Assembly: GCA_964397995.1 (NCBI GenBank)
Contig: CAYNLG010000018.1
Coordinates: 1-55,648, forward strand
Direction: 5' to 3'
Length of the DNA: 55,648 bases
Source: CAYNLG01 sp964397995
GTDB lineage: Bacteria; Planctomycetota; Phycisphaerae; FEN-1346
Part shown: positions 1-7,745 of the stretch, piece by piece
Numbering within the stretch: the stretch's first letter is position 1
How the letters are laid out: each line of letters begins with the position of its first letter
Notes under the pieces: generated by a model
Told to the model about the DNA's origin: nothing
Database searches by the model: none
What the model saw: only the letters and a program-made list of their open reading frames with translations
Translations under genes and position numbers: made by a program

Positions 1-337
1 GATAGATCTTCCCCTGGTAGACGATCGGGCTGGACCCGCCCGAGGCGGGCAGGTTCCGAAGGTTCCTGTGCGAAAAGTTCGCGTGAGCGCCGGGGATGGT
101 CTCGCTGCTGCGCCAGACCATGAGCGCGTTCTTCAGATCGTCCACCAGTTCGATACCGCGGCTGGTCGCGTGCAGGTCATCGTTCGGCCCGCTCCAGCGC
201 GGGAAATCGCTGCGCTGGAACGGATCCGCCGCCTCCGCGGCGCTCGCCGTCAGAGGCAAGACGACCAGCGTCAGAAAGGCCGCGAAAGCTCGCGGGGCGT
301 TGTGAACAAAACTTTTGCGATGGGCCATGTGTCTCAT
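1..337 (-). CDS. Secreted PQQ-like beta-propeller protein, 5' part only
   Basis: The start of a gene running off the left edge. The ATG at 337 is preceded by GGAGAG five bases upstream. The first ~33 residues form a signal peptide (MRHMAHRKSF basic region, then a hydrophobic AFLTLVVLPLTASA stretch). The mature start has W-S-G-P-N-D-D, then L-M-V-W-R-S-S-E and S-S-P-I-V-Y-Q-G-K-I-Y, spaced like the opening blades of PQQ-binding-like (BamB/quinoprotein) propellers that are abundant in planctomycetes. Only 112 residues are visible, so the family is inferred from this short pattern and the enzymatic role is unknown. An exported location is well supported. Confidence 0.6.
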   Translation of the reverse strand, partial: MRHMAHRKSFVHNAPRAFAAFLTLVVLPLTASAAEAADPFQRSDFPRWSGPNDDLHATSRGIELVDDLKNALMVWRSSETIPGAHANFSHRNLRNLPASGGSSPIVYQGKIY

Positions 338-382
338 TTTCTCTCTCCGATTCGAACAGGTGGCCTGTGTTGCCCTTTTGTT

Positions 383-421
383 CTGCAGTCTGCGATACGG
401 CTCTCTTCCATTGGACTGCAG
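383..421. repeat. Short inverted repeat between two secreted-protein genes
   Basis: CTGCAGTC (383-390) is matched by GACTGCAG (414-421), an 8-base perfect inverted repeat with a 23-base spacer. It lies between the stop of the small secreted gene and the start of the propeller gene, so it could be a weak hairpin or an operator. No T-tract follows. Confidence 0.3.
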
Positions 422-470
422 TGACCCGAGATTCCCCAGATGGCCATCGGCCGACGACCGCCGTCCACCT

Positions 471-839
471 CTATGACGAGCCTATCTCCGATCCGGGGTT
501 CCGCAAGCGTTTTGTCCGCTCGAGCGCCAGGCCCTCGCCGGCGCCGCCGAAGCGCAGGCGGCCGTCCTGCCACGTGGCGGTCCACTCGGCCTCGGACGCG
601 TCTGTGCCCGTGAAGGCGACCTGGTCGCCCTCGGCCTTGCCGGCCAGCTCGACCTTCTGGACCGCCCCGTCCTCCCGGGGGCGCCGAAGGAGCAGCGTGT
701 AGCCGTCCTTGAGGGTCACGAGCCGCGCCTCGGACGCGTCCGCCGTGTAGAGTCCCTGGACGGTCTCCGGGGCGGGCGCCGCCGCGGCCAGCCCCGCCGC
801 CACCGCCTACACGATCACGAGAGTGCCTGCACGCGTCAC
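471..839 (-). pseudogene. Small secreted protein with amber stop inside the signal peptide
   Basis: The reading frame from GTG at 839 (GGGAG upstream) gives V-T-R-A-G-T-L-V-I-V, then TAG at 809-807, then A-V-A-A-G-L-A-A-A-A-P-A-P-E and about 95 further residues to the stop at 471. Read through the TAG, the first ~24 residues are a textbook signal peptide with an A-P-A cleavage region, so the stop falls in the middle of its hydrophobic core. The body has alternating V-T-L-K-D-G-Y-T-L-L-L-R type strands and resembles a small beta-sheet protein of unknown family. A shorter start at GTG 803 would remove the basic region and impair export. Either a recent nonsense mutation or a base error in the assembly; the rest of the frame is intact. 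Confidence 0.55.
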
Positions 840-1018
840 CGAACGTCTCCCTTCGAGCCGATGGTCCCACCCGAGAGACCGCTTGTGCCTCCGGTGCGTC
901 CTCCTGTGGAACCCTCTCGCGGGCCGGGGGTATCGCCGCAGTGGCGGAACCGTTTCCCCCGGCCGGCCAGACGGCGCGTCGCGTGCCGTGGCCCGCTGTC
1001 GCCCCGGCCACCGTCCGC

Positions 1019-1047
1019 TTGCGGACGTGCGGGGCAGGGCGTATCCT
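1019..1047 (+). promoter_or_regulatory. Predicted promoter of tRNA-Leu
   Basis: TTGCGG (1019-1024), 17-base spacer, TATCCT (1042-1047). It lies 33 bases ahead of the mature tRNA and fits the housekeeping promoter pattern seen throughout the window. Confidence 0.6.
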
Positions 1048-1080
1048 GTGGCAGCGGTTGGCGGCCGCGCGGCCGGCAGA

Positions 1081-1167
1081 GGGCGAGTGGCGGAACCGGC
1101 AGACGCTCGGGACTTAAAATCCCGTGGCCTTCGGGCCGTGTGGGTTCGACTCCCACCTCGCCCACCA
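1081..1167 (+). tRNA. tRNA-Leu (anticodon TAA)
   Basis: The acceptor stem GGGCGAG (1081-1087) pairs perfectly with CTCGCCC (1157-1163), followed by discriminator A and an encoded CCA (1165-1167). The anticodon stem CGGGA/TCCCG encloses the loop CTTAAAA, with anticodon TAA at 1115-1117. A long variable arm (TGGCC-TTC-GGGCC type) and a GGTTCGA T-loop confirm a class II leucine tRNA, reading UUA and possibly UUG codons. It stands alone with its own promoter. Confidence 0.96.
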
Positions 1168-1301
1168 ACGACGGGCAAGCAGGTGACCGGGTGACCGGGA
1201 CGGCACCGATACAGCCAAGGCAGAGCCGGACAGACACACCCGCCGGTTGAGCGCGGCACGTTCCGGGGCCGGCGCCGGCGCCTGCCTCAGCCGCGGCGGC
1301 C

Positions 1302-2852
1302 TCAGAGGTAATCCACCGCCTCGAACGCCCCGATCCGCCCGGCGGCCAGGCGGGCCTGCGGGCCCTTGCTCGCCGGCTCCCTGCCGTCGGCCGCCAGGGC
1401 GAACGGTTCCCGGTTGCGGAACGCCGCCTCGTCCTCCGGCAGGTACGGCCACATCGTCCGGACGCGCGTCGTCTCGGTCAGCCACTCCAGCAGGCGCCGG
1501 CGGCAGGCATGGACGGTCGCCTGGTGGTCCGGCTCGTGGTACAGGTTCCGCGTCTCGTCGGGGTCGGCCTCGATGTCGTAGAGGTCGCCGACGTCCCGGC
1601 CGCCGTACATCGCCCGGTGATAGTGCACGAAGCGCCACTGGCGCCACCGGAGCGACTTGCTCCACGGCCACTCGGTGACGGCGGCGTCCTTGACGGCGTC
1701 GGCCGCGCCGCGCAGCATCGGCCCGAGGTCGGCCCCGTCGGCGGTCTCCATCGGCGGCAATCCGGCCAGGGCGCAGAACGTCGGGGCCACGTCCACGTGC
1801 TCCACCGGGCCGTTCGCCGTCCGCCCGCCCTCCAGGCCCGGCACGCGCCAGACGCTGGGCACGCGGCAGATGGCGTCGGAGCAGATGCCGGGGGCCTTCT
1901 CCTCGATGCCGAACAGGCCGTGGTACGCCCCGTGGTCGGCGTGGAAGACGACGACCGTGTCGTCCCAGCGGCCCGTCTCGCGGAGGACGTCGAAGACCCG
2001 GCCGAAGAAGTGGTCGTTCTGCGTCACCAGCGCCAGCGTCGCGCGCCACGCTCGCTGGGCCCCGGCCTCGAAGGTGCGCGGCTCGAAGGCCCACTCCAGC
2101 TCTTCGCGGCAATAGCGGACCATCCGCTGGAAGTTCGGCGGCCGGTGGCCGCCGTCGGCCAGAAGCGAGGGCGGCGGCTTGACCCCGTCGTACAGGTCCC
2201 AGAACCGCCGGTCCGGCGTCAGGCAGTGGTGCGGGTGCGGGTACGAGAGGTGCATGGCGAACGGCTGGTCGTCCCCCAGGCCGCGCACGAAGTCGGTCGC
2301 GCGGCCGCTGATCCAGGCCTCCACGCAGTGGTCGAGCGGCATCGTGCTTGGGCGCGCGTCCCAGTGGTGGGCCCGCTTGCCCTGCTCGGGGATATGGTCG
2401 TGATCGTTGCGGTCCAGGAGGCCGTGGCGGCGGAGGTAGTCGCGGTAGCCGCTGGTGGCGCGCTGCCCGTCGGGGCCGTGCAGGGTGTCGCTGAGTTCGT
2501 CGCAGGCGTCTTCGAGCCAGTTGCGCGGGTTGTTCGGCACGTGGGTCTTGCCGAAGGCCGCCGTCCGGTACCCCGCCGCCTTGAAATGGTGCAGGTAGCT
2601 CGGCAGGCCGCGCGGCGCCGGGCCCTCGATGGCGTAGTAACCGTGGTTATGGCAATACTGGCCGGAGAGGAAGCTGACGCGGCTGGGGGTGCAGATCGGG
2701 TTCGTCGTGCAGTGGCACGTCAGGCGCACCCCCTCGGCGGCCAGGGCGTCGAGGTGCGGCGTGCGGACGTGGGGATGGCCGGCCGAGCCGAGCCAGGAGG
2801 CGTGGTGCTGGTCCGCCACGATGTGCAGGATGCTCAAGGGGCGCGTGGCCAT
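1302..2852 (-). CDS. Sulfatase (arylsulfatase-type), cytoplasmic form
   Basis: 516 residues of the formylglycine-dependent sulfatase family, which hydrolyse sulfate esters. The C-T-P-S-R signature places the residue converted to formylglycine at Cys54. Metal and active-site blocks include A-D-Q-H near residue 13 and F-H-A-D-H-G in the middle. The start at 2852 has AAGGAG ten bases upstream. There is no signal peptide, unlike many planctomycete sulfatases, so it may act on imported sulfated saccharides, or the true start may have been lost; nothing upstream in frame suggests that. It stands alone, divergent from a toxin-antitoxin pair, so there is no polysaccharide-utilisation context to name the substrate. 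Confidence 0.93.
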   Translation of the reverse strand: MATRPLSILHIVADQHHASWLGSAGHPHVRTPHLDALAAEGVRLTCHCTTNPICTPSRVSFLSGQYCHNHGYYAIEGPAPRGLPSYLHHFKAAGYRTAAFGKTHVPNNPRNWLEDACDELSDTLHGPDGQRATSGYRDYLRRHGLLDRNDHDHIPEQGKRAHHWDARPSTMPLDHCVEAWISGRATDFVRGLGDDQPFAMHLSYPHPHHCLTPDRRFWDLYDGVKPPPSLLADGGHRPPNFQRMVRYCREELEWAFEPRTFEAGAQRAWRATLALVTQNDHFFGRVFDVLRETGRWDDTVVVFHADHGAYHGLFGIEEKAPGICSDAICRVPSVWRVPGLEGGRTANGPVEHVDVAPTFCALAGLPPMETADGADLGPMLRGAADAVKDAAVTEWPWSKSLRWRQWRFVHYHRAMYGGRDVGDLYDIEADPDETRNLYHEPDHQATVHACRRRLLEWLTETTRVRTMWPYLPEDEAAFRNREPFALAADGREPASKGPQARLAAGRIGAFEAVDYL

Positions 2853-2901
2853 GGGCCGGAATCTCCTTCAGGTCGGGGGGCGCGGCCGCGCGCCCGCCCG
2901 C

Positions 2902-2930
2902 ACCCTAGCGGACCGTCTCGGCTGCGCCAA
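2902..2930 (-). promoter_or_regulatory. Predicted promoter of the sulfatase
   Basis: On the minus strand TTGGCG (2930-2925), 17-base spacer, TAGGGT (2907-2902), about 50 bases before the sulfatase ATG. It is back-to-back with the promoter of the divergent MNT-HEPN pair. Confidence 0.45.
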
Positions 2931-2945
2931 CCGCCTCGTTTTGCC

Positions 2946-2975
2946 TTGGCAGGCGGCCCCGCTCGGGCGTAGCAT
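2946..2975 (+). promoter_or_regulatory. Predicted promoter of the MNT-HEPN pair
   Basis: TTGGCA (2946-2951), 18-base spacer, TAGCAT (2970-2975). The ATG at 2991 would lie about 9 bases from +1, leaving a very short leader with a weak GGAGCG element. Confidence 0.5.
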
Positions 2976-2990
2976 AGGGCGGAGCGAGCG

Positions 2991-3332
2991 ATGACCCAGA
3001 CGCGGACCGTTCCCGACCCCGACCTCGCGGCCCTGCTGGGCCGCATGAAGCGTGCACTGCACGAGCGCGTGGGCTCCGGTGTGCGCCTGGTGCTCTTCGG
3101 CTCGCGGGCGCGCGGCGACGCGGGGCCGGACTCGGACGTGGACCTGTTGGTGGTGCTGCCCGACAGGATCAACACTGTTGCAACGCGCGAGGCCGCACGC
3201 GACGCCGTCTACGACTTCGCGCTGGAGTCGGATTACGTCTTCTCGGCCTTGGTTGCCTCGGAGAGCCAAGTCCGCGCCCACCGCGGCGCCTTGGCCTTCG
3301 CGGCCATCGAGCGCGAGGGTGTGGCGATTTGA
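2991..3332 (+). CDS. MNT nucleotidyltransferase antitoxin
   Basis: 113-residue minimal nucleotidyltransferase. The signature G-S-R-A-R-G-D followed by S-D-V-D-L-L-V-V gives the GSx(10)DxD catalytic core, with the two metal-binding aspartates in D-V-D. In MntA-type systems this protein neutralises its HEPN partner, by binding and in characterised cases by AMPylating the toxin with ATP. It overlaps the next gene by four bases (TTGA), so the two are translationally coupled. The assignment as antitoxin comes from gene order and family knowledge. Confidence 0.88.
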   Translation: MTQTRTVPDPDLAALLGRMKRALHERVGSGVRLVLFGSRARGDAGPDSDVDLLVVLPDRINTVATREAARDAVYDFALESDYVFSALVASESQVRAHRGALAFAAIEREGVAI

Positions 3333-3721
3333 GCAACGATGAAACGATCGCGGCCCTGCTGTCGAAGGCTGAGGCAAGTCTCAGCGTTGCGTCTGAGTTG
3401 CTTGAGCAAGGCCATGCGGACTTCAGTGTGTCACGTGCGTACTACTCCATGTTCTACGCGGCGGAGGCGGCGCTGCTGGCCCGCGGACTGAGCTTTTCCA
3501 AGCATTCGGCGGTGATCGCCCGCTTCGGCCTTGAGTACGCCAAGAGCGGGGACATCGATCCCAAGCACCTCAAGGCGCTCCAGAAGGGCTTCGCGCTCCG
3601 AAACCAAGGCGATTACAGCGTTCTGCCTGTGGCCGAAGAAGAGGGGTCGCGTTTGCTTGAGCAGGCGCGGGCCCTGGTCGCCGCCGTGCGAACGTGCCTG
3701 GAACGTCAAGGCGCCAACTGA
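3329..3721 (+). CDS. HEPN domain toxin (predicted RNase)
   Basis: 130 residues, all helical, matching the HEPN family by S-R-A-Y-Y-S-M-F-Y-A-A-E near residue 35, L-S-F-S-K-H-S in the middle and R-N-Q-G-D-Y near residue 90. Family members are often metal-independent RNases paired with an MNT protein. The start is TTG at 3329, overlapping the MNT stop. The classical Rx4-6H catalytic motif is not obvious; the R-N-Q-G-D-Y block corresponds to the RxxGDY-like version of this subfamily. A 14-base palindrome follows directly after the stop. Confidence 0.87.
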   Translation: MSNDETIAALLSKAEASLSVASELLEQGHADFSVSRAYYSMFYAAEAALLARGLSFSKHSAVIARFGLEYAKSGDIDPKHLKALQKGFALRNQGDYSVLPVAEEEGSRLLEQARALVAAVRTCLERQGAN

Positions 3722-3735
3722 GTGACCGCGGTCAC
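3722..3735. promoter_or_regulatory. Perfect 14-base palindrome after the toxin gene
   Basis: GTGACCGCGGTCAC begins immediately after the HEPN stop codon. It has no loop bases and no T-tract, so it looks more like a dyad protein-binding site than a terminator. The role is unknown. Confidence 0.35.
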
Positions 3736-3831
3736 CTTCCGAGCCCAGCGGCGCGCGTCGGGTCGGGTTCCCTGTCCGCGGCGCGTTCCTTGCCGACGGT
3801 TGTCCCTTTCCGCCGGCCGCCTCCGTAACGC

Positions 3832-3861
3832 TTGACAGGCGCCCGCGGCGGGGCCTATCAT
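3832..3861 (+). promoter_or_regulatory. Predicted promoter at the head of the glycan island
   Basis: TTGACA (3832-3837), 18-base spacer, TATCAT (3856-3861). This is one of the best matches to the housekeeping consensus in the window and is followed by a leader of about 47 bases to the DegT gene. Confidence 0.75.
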
Positions 3862-3914
3862 CGCCGCTTCGGGTTGCCGCCGGCGGCCCGCGTCGCGACC
3901 GGAGAGACCCCGCC

Positions 3915-5036
3915 ATGACCATTCCCGTCTTCCGCCCCAGCTACGGCGAGGCCGAGTTCGAGGCCGTCCGGGCCGTCATGGCCTCCGGCTGGGTCGGCCT
4001 CGGGCCCAAGACCGCCGAGTTCGAGCAGGCCTTCGCCTCGTACCTGGGCGTCAAGCACGCCGTCGCCCTGAACAGCGGCACGGCCGCGCTCCACCTGGCG
4101 ATGATTGCCGCCGGCGTCGAGGGGCGCGAGGTCATCACCACGCCGCTCACGTTCGTCTCGACCAACCACGCCATCCTCTACGCCGGGGGCGAGCCGGTCT
4201 TCGCCGACGTCGAGGCCGCGAGCGCCAACCTCGACCCGGCCTCGGTCGAGGCCCTCATCACCGACCGGACGCGGGCCATCGTGTGCGTCCATTACGGCGG
4301 CCGCCCCTGCGACATGGACGCCCTGGAGGCCCTCGCCCGCGAGCACGGCCTGGTGCTGATCGAGGACGCGGCCCACGGGTGCGGCGGGGCGTACCGCGGC
4401 CGCAAGCTCGGCGCCCTCGGCGACTTCGGCTGCTTCAGCTTCCACGCCGTCAAGAACCTGGCGACGGGGGAGGGCGGCATGGTCGTCACCGACGACGACG
4501 AGGCCGCCGCCCGCTTCCGCAAGCTCCGCTGGCTCGGCATCAGCAAGGATACCTGGAGCCGCGAGACCACCACGCGCTACTCCTGGTACTACACCGTCGA
4601 GGAACTGGGCTTCAAGTGCCACCTGAACGACATCCCCTCGGCCATCGGCCTGGTGCAGCTCGGGCGGCTCGACGAGATGAACGGCCGGCGTGCGGCCTGG
4701 GCGGCCCGGTACGAGGAGGCCCTCGGGCCGCTCGACTGGATCGACACGCCCCGGGCCGCCCCCGAGACCCAGCCCGCGTGGCACAACTACGCCATCCAGA
4801 CCGACCACCGCGACGCGCTGAACACCTTCCTGGCCGAGCGCGACATCTCGACGGGCGTCCATTACATCCCGAACACCCAGTACGCCATGTACGAGGACTG
4901 CCGGGGCGAGACCCCCGTTTGCGACCGCATCTGGAAGCGGCTGCTGACGTTGCCGCTGTACCCGGACCTGACGGAGGACGACTTCCAGCGGGTCGTCGAG
5001 GGCATCGAGGCGTTCGGCCAGGCACACGGGCTGTAG
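3915..5036 (+). CDS. DegT/DnrJ/EryC1/StrS-family sugar aminotransferase
   Basis: 373 residues of a PLP-dependent aminotransferase that typically transfers an amino group to a nucleotide-linked keto-sugar. Visible family blocks are N-S-G-T-A-A-L-H-L (phosphate binding, near residue 54), I-E-D-A-A-H-G, and S-F-H-A-V-K-N-L with the Schiff-base lysine at 180. It heads the glycan operon with GGAGAG before the ATG and a strong promoter. The family is certain; the sugar (perosamine-, bacillosamine- or viosamine-like) cannot be told. The matching dehydratase or epimerase is not in the window. Confidence 0.93.
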   Translation: MTIPVFRPSYGEAEFEAVRAVMASGWVGLGPKTAEFEQAFASYLGVKHAVALNSGTAALHLAMIAAGVEGREVITTPLTFVSTNHAILYAGGEPVFADVEAASANLDPASVEALITDRTRAIVCVHYGGRPCDMDALEALAREHGLVLIEDAAHGCGGAYRGRKLGALGDFGCFSFHAVKNLATGEGGMVVTDDDEAAARFRKLRWLGISKDTWSRETTTRYSWYYTVEELGFKCHLNDIPSAIGLVQLGRLDEMNGRRAAWAARYEEALGPLDWIDTPRAAPETQPAWHNYAIQTDHRDALNTFLAERDISTGVHYIPNTQYAMYEDCRGETPVCDRIWKRLLTLPLYPDLTEDDFQRVVEGIEAFGQAHGL

Positions 5037-5086
5037 CCCGCCGCCCCTGCCGCCCCCTGCCGCGCCCCCGGAGGCCCGAACCGCTC

Positions 5087-6064
5087 GTGGAAACCGCCGA
5101 CTGCATCCTGTGCCGCGTCCCCGGCGAGCCCCGGCTCCGCAAGGCCGACAAGTTCCCGCCGCATGAGACGTTCCAGGTGGTGCGGTGCCCGTCGTGCGGG
5201 CTGGGGTGGGTGAGCCCGCGGCCGGGGCCGGACGAGATCGGCGCCTACTACCCCGACACCTACAGCTGGAAGCCCGAGACCGACGGCGCCGAGGGCCTCG
5301 TCCACCGGGCCGAGCGCGCCTACCGGTTCCACAACCTGCGGTTCGAGACGCGGCACCTGTTGCGGCACACGGACCTCGCGCCGGGCGACGCCGTGCTGGA
5401 CGTCGGGTGCGGCAGCGGCGACCGGCTGCTCGTCATGCGGGACGCCGGGCTCGAGCCGGCGGGCGTCGAGCTTACCGCGGCCGCCGACTACGCCCGCGAG
5501 CACCTCGGCCTGGATGTCGTGCGCGGGACCCTGGCCGGGGCGGACCTGGAGGCCGGCCGGTTCCGCGGCGTCACGCTCTACAACGTCCTGGAGCACATCC
5601 ATGACCCGCGGGCGCTGCTGGCCGAGGCCCGGCGGGTGCTGGCGCCGGGCGGATGGCTGGCCGTCCAGGTGCCGAACGTGGCCAGTTGCCAGGCGCGGCT
5701 GTTCGGGCGGCGCTGGGCGGCCCTGGACGTGCCGCGCGACCTCTTCTACTGGACGCCGCCGCTGCTCCGGCGTCTTATGGCCGAGGAAGGCTTTGCGGGG
5801 GCGCGGACGGCGCACCGGACGAGCTTCCTGCACCCGCCGACGGCGGCCATCAGCCTGGCGCCGGCGGTCGACCCGCAGCGGTTCTGGCAGGACGAAGCGG
5901 GCGGTGGGGGCGCGGGCGCCCTGGCGCGACGCGTCGGCTGGGGCCTCCTGACGCTGGCGGCCGCGCCGGCGGTGTGGCTGGAGTCGGTCCTCGGGCGCAG
6001 CGCCATCCCGACGACCTACGCGCGCAAGCCGGACGAGGAGGGCGGGGCGACCGGTGGCGACTGA
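5087..6064 (+). CDS. Class I SAM methyltransferase with N-terminal zinc ribbon
   Basis: 325 residues. The N-terminus has C-I-L-C and, about 30 residues on, C-P-S-C-G, a four-cysteine zinc-ribbon typical of sugar or lipid-glycan methyltransferases in surface polysaccharide loci. The Rossmann motif D-V-G-C-G-S-G is near residue 105 and L-Y-N-V-L-E-H-I follows. The frame is open far upstream, but GTG at 5087 with GGAGG twelve bases ahead begins just before the zinc ribbon and is preferred. It overlaps the following FemAB-like gene by 11 bases. The O- or C-methyl target is unknown. Confidence 0.88.
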   Translation: METADCILCRVPGEPRLRKADKFPPHETFQVVRCPSCGLGWVSPRPGPDEIGAYYPDTYSWKPETDGAEGLVHRAERAYRFHNLRFETRHLLRHTDLAPGDAVLDVGCGSGDRLLVMRDAGLEPAGVELTAAADYAREHLGLDVVRGTLAGADLEAGRFRGVTLYNVLEHIHDPRALLAEARRVLAPGGWLAVQVPNVASCQARLFGRRWAALDVPRDLFYWTPPLLRRLMAEEGFAGARTAHRTSFLHPPTAAISLAPAVDPQRFWQDEAGGGGAGALARRVGWGLLTLAAAPAVWLESVLGRSAIPTTYARKPDEEGGATGGD

Positions 6065-7067
6065 GCTTCGGAAACTCGGGCCCGACGACCCCGCGGTGGT
6101 GGAGTTCCTGGCGGCCCACGAGACGTACGTCTTCCAGGAACCGGCTTGGCTGGCCGCCATGGCCGCCCTCGGCCACGAGGTCGCCTACTACGCCCTGACC
6201 GACGGGGGCGACCTGGTCCTCGCCCAGCCGGCGGTGCGGATGCGGCTCAGCTTCTTCCGGCTTCTCTACTGCGGCCTGCCGTACGGCGGGCCGGTCGGCG
6301 ACGTCAGCCGCACCCCCGACCTCGCGGACCGGCTGGCCGGGGCCGCGCGGCGCGAGGGCATCCATCGCCTCCGCTTCAGCCGCAACCACTACGACCCGCC
6401 GCTCGACCTGCCGGGCGCCCGCGTCCGCGAGCACGTCCAGCAGGTGCTGCACTTCGGCGGCCGCGACCGCGACGCCCTCTGGGCGGACTTCAAGAAACGG
6501 GTGCGGCGGGACGTGCGCCTGGCGGAGCGGCGCGGCGTGGAGGTGGATGAGGCCCGGACCCCCGAGGCCCGCGACGCCATCTTCCGCATGTATGCCGCCA
6601 CCATGGTCCGCAACGAGTCCTTTGCCGTCTGGTCCCGCGAGATGCTGGAGGTGGTCTGGCGGCGGCTGGTGGAGCCGGGCCGGGGCCAGTTCCTGGTGGC
6701 GCGGCACGAGGGCGAGCCGCTGGCGGGCATGTTGCTGCTTTTCAGCGGGCCGCGCTGCTTCTACTTCCTGGGCGCGTCCAGCGGCGCGAAACGCACCCTG
6801 TGCCCCAACGACGCCCTCATCTGGGACGCCATCACCCGGGCCATGGACCGCGGCTGCGAGGACTTCGACTTCATGATCTCGTCGCGCGACGACCAGGCCC
6901 TGATCGACTTCAAGGCCAAGTGGGGCACCGAGCGCCATCCCTTCCGGTTCCACGAGCGGAACGTGCGGCCGGTGTGGTGCGCGTGCTGGGACCTCGCCTT
7001 CAAGGTTGCCCAGACGCATTGGGGCGCGAAACTGGTGCGGCGGATGCGCGGGGGCGGGCGCGCTTGA
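6054..7067 (+). CDS. FemAB/BioF2-like GNAT-fold transferase (copy 1)
   Basis: 337 residues. The layout matches peptidoglycan bridge-forming FemAB and BioF2-like acetyltransferase domains: an N-terminal half with L-P-Y-G-G-P-V-G-D and a C-terminal half with P-N-D-A-L-I-W-D-A-I, then D-F-D-F-M-I-S-S and F-K-A-K-W-G-T. In exosortase-associated exopolysaccharide clusters such proteins are thought to attach an amino acid or acyl group to the glycan. The GTG start at 6054 lies inside the preceding gene. A second, divergent copy is at 20564-21595. The donor is not known. Confidence 0.85.
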   Translation: MATELRKLGPDDPAVVEFLAAHETYVFQEPAWLAAMAALGHEVAYYALTDGGDLVLAQPAVRMRLSFFRLLYCGLPYGGPVGDVSRTPDLADRLAGAARREGIHRLRFSRNHYDPPLDLPGARVREHVQQVLHFGGRDRDALWADFKKRVRRDVRLAERRGVEVDEARTPEARDAIFRMYAATMVRNESFAVWSREMLEVVWRRLVEPGRGQFLVARHEGEPLAGMLLLFSGPRCFYFLGASSGAKRTLCPNDALIWDAITRAMDRGCEDFDFMISSRDDQALIDFKAKWGTERHPFRFHERNVRPVWCACWDLAFKVAQTHWGAKLVRRMRGGGRA

Positions 7068-7092
7068 CACCGCGCGCGGGCCGCGCTACCCT
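7064..7092 (+). promoter_or_regulatory. Predicted internal promoter before the first acyltransferase
   Basis: TTGACA (7064-7069), 17-base spacer, TACCCT (7087-7092). It begins inside the stop codon of the FemAB-like gene and gives a leader of ~22 bases with a GGGGAGGGG ribosome site before 7121. Confidence 0.65.
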
Positions 7093-7120
7093 GGCGCCGC
7101 CACGGGAACGGGGAGGGGCG

Positions 7121-7744
7121 ATGTACGAGACGCCGACAGGCCGGTTCTGGCGGGTGGGCGGCCACGTCCTCCGCGAGACCCTCCGGCGCGGCCTGCGCAC
7201 GTGTATCCTGATCCGCCCCCTGGTCAACCTGCTGACCATGCTCCGGACGCGCTCGCTGATCCATCCGCTGGCCCGGATCGACTGGAACGTCCGCCTCGGG
7301 CGCCGCTGCTTCATCGGCAACGCCGCCCTCGACACCCTCGGGGGCAACGGGCGGATCGAGGTCGGCGACGGTACCGTCATCTATTCCGGCTGCGAGCTGC
7401 TGGCCCATCACGGCAGCACCCTCCGCCTCGGCGCGGGCGTCCTCTTCACCCGCGGGGCCGGGGCGGTTACGGGCGGCCACGTCTTCGACGACCCGGACGT
7501 GCCCATCCTCTCCCAGGGCATCCGCACCGCCGACATCACCGTCGAGGACGATTGCTGGATCGGCTACCGCGCGATCCTCCTGCCGGGCGCCCACGTGGGG
7601 GGCGGCACGGTGGTCGGCGCGGGGGCGGTCGTCGCGGGCACGCTGCCGAGGGAGTCCGTCGCGGGCGGCGTGCCGGCCCGGGTGATCCGGTCGCGGCGGG
7701 GCAGCGGCGCGGCAGCGCCCGGCGAGCCGAAGGAGACCGCGTGA
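7121..7744 (+). CDS. Left-handed beta-helix acyltransferase (WbbJ-like, copy 1)
   Basis: 207 residues. The hexapeptide pattern [LIV]-G-x4 repeats from about residue 55 to 190 (for example I-E-V-G-D-G-T-V-I and V-G-G-G-T-V-V-G-A-G-A-V-V), ending in V-A-G-G-V-P-A-R-V-I, the usual closing turn of maltose/galactoside O-acetyltransferases. These enzymes use acetyl-CoA or another acyl-CoA on a sugar. The start at 7121 follows GGGGAGGGG. The gene continues into the glycosyltransferase genes with one base between. Confidence 0.92.
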   Translation: MYETPTGRFWRVGGHVLRETLRRGLRTCILIRPLVNLLTMLRTRSLIHPLARIDWNVRLGRRCFIGNAALDTLGGNGRIEVGDGTVIYSGCELLAHHGSTLRLGAGVLFTRGAGAVTGGHVFDDPDVPILSQGIRTADITVEDDCWIGYRAILLPGAHVGGGTVVGAGAVVAGTLPRESVAGGVPARVIRSRRGSGAAAPGEPKETA

Positions 7745-7745
7745 C

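Noticed and set aside
1509..2972. Long plus-strand open frame of 487 codons opposite the sulfatase
   Set aside because: It is antisense to a clear sulfatase with catalytic motif and ribosome site; its translation is Arg/Ala/Val-rich without domains, an artefact of high GC.
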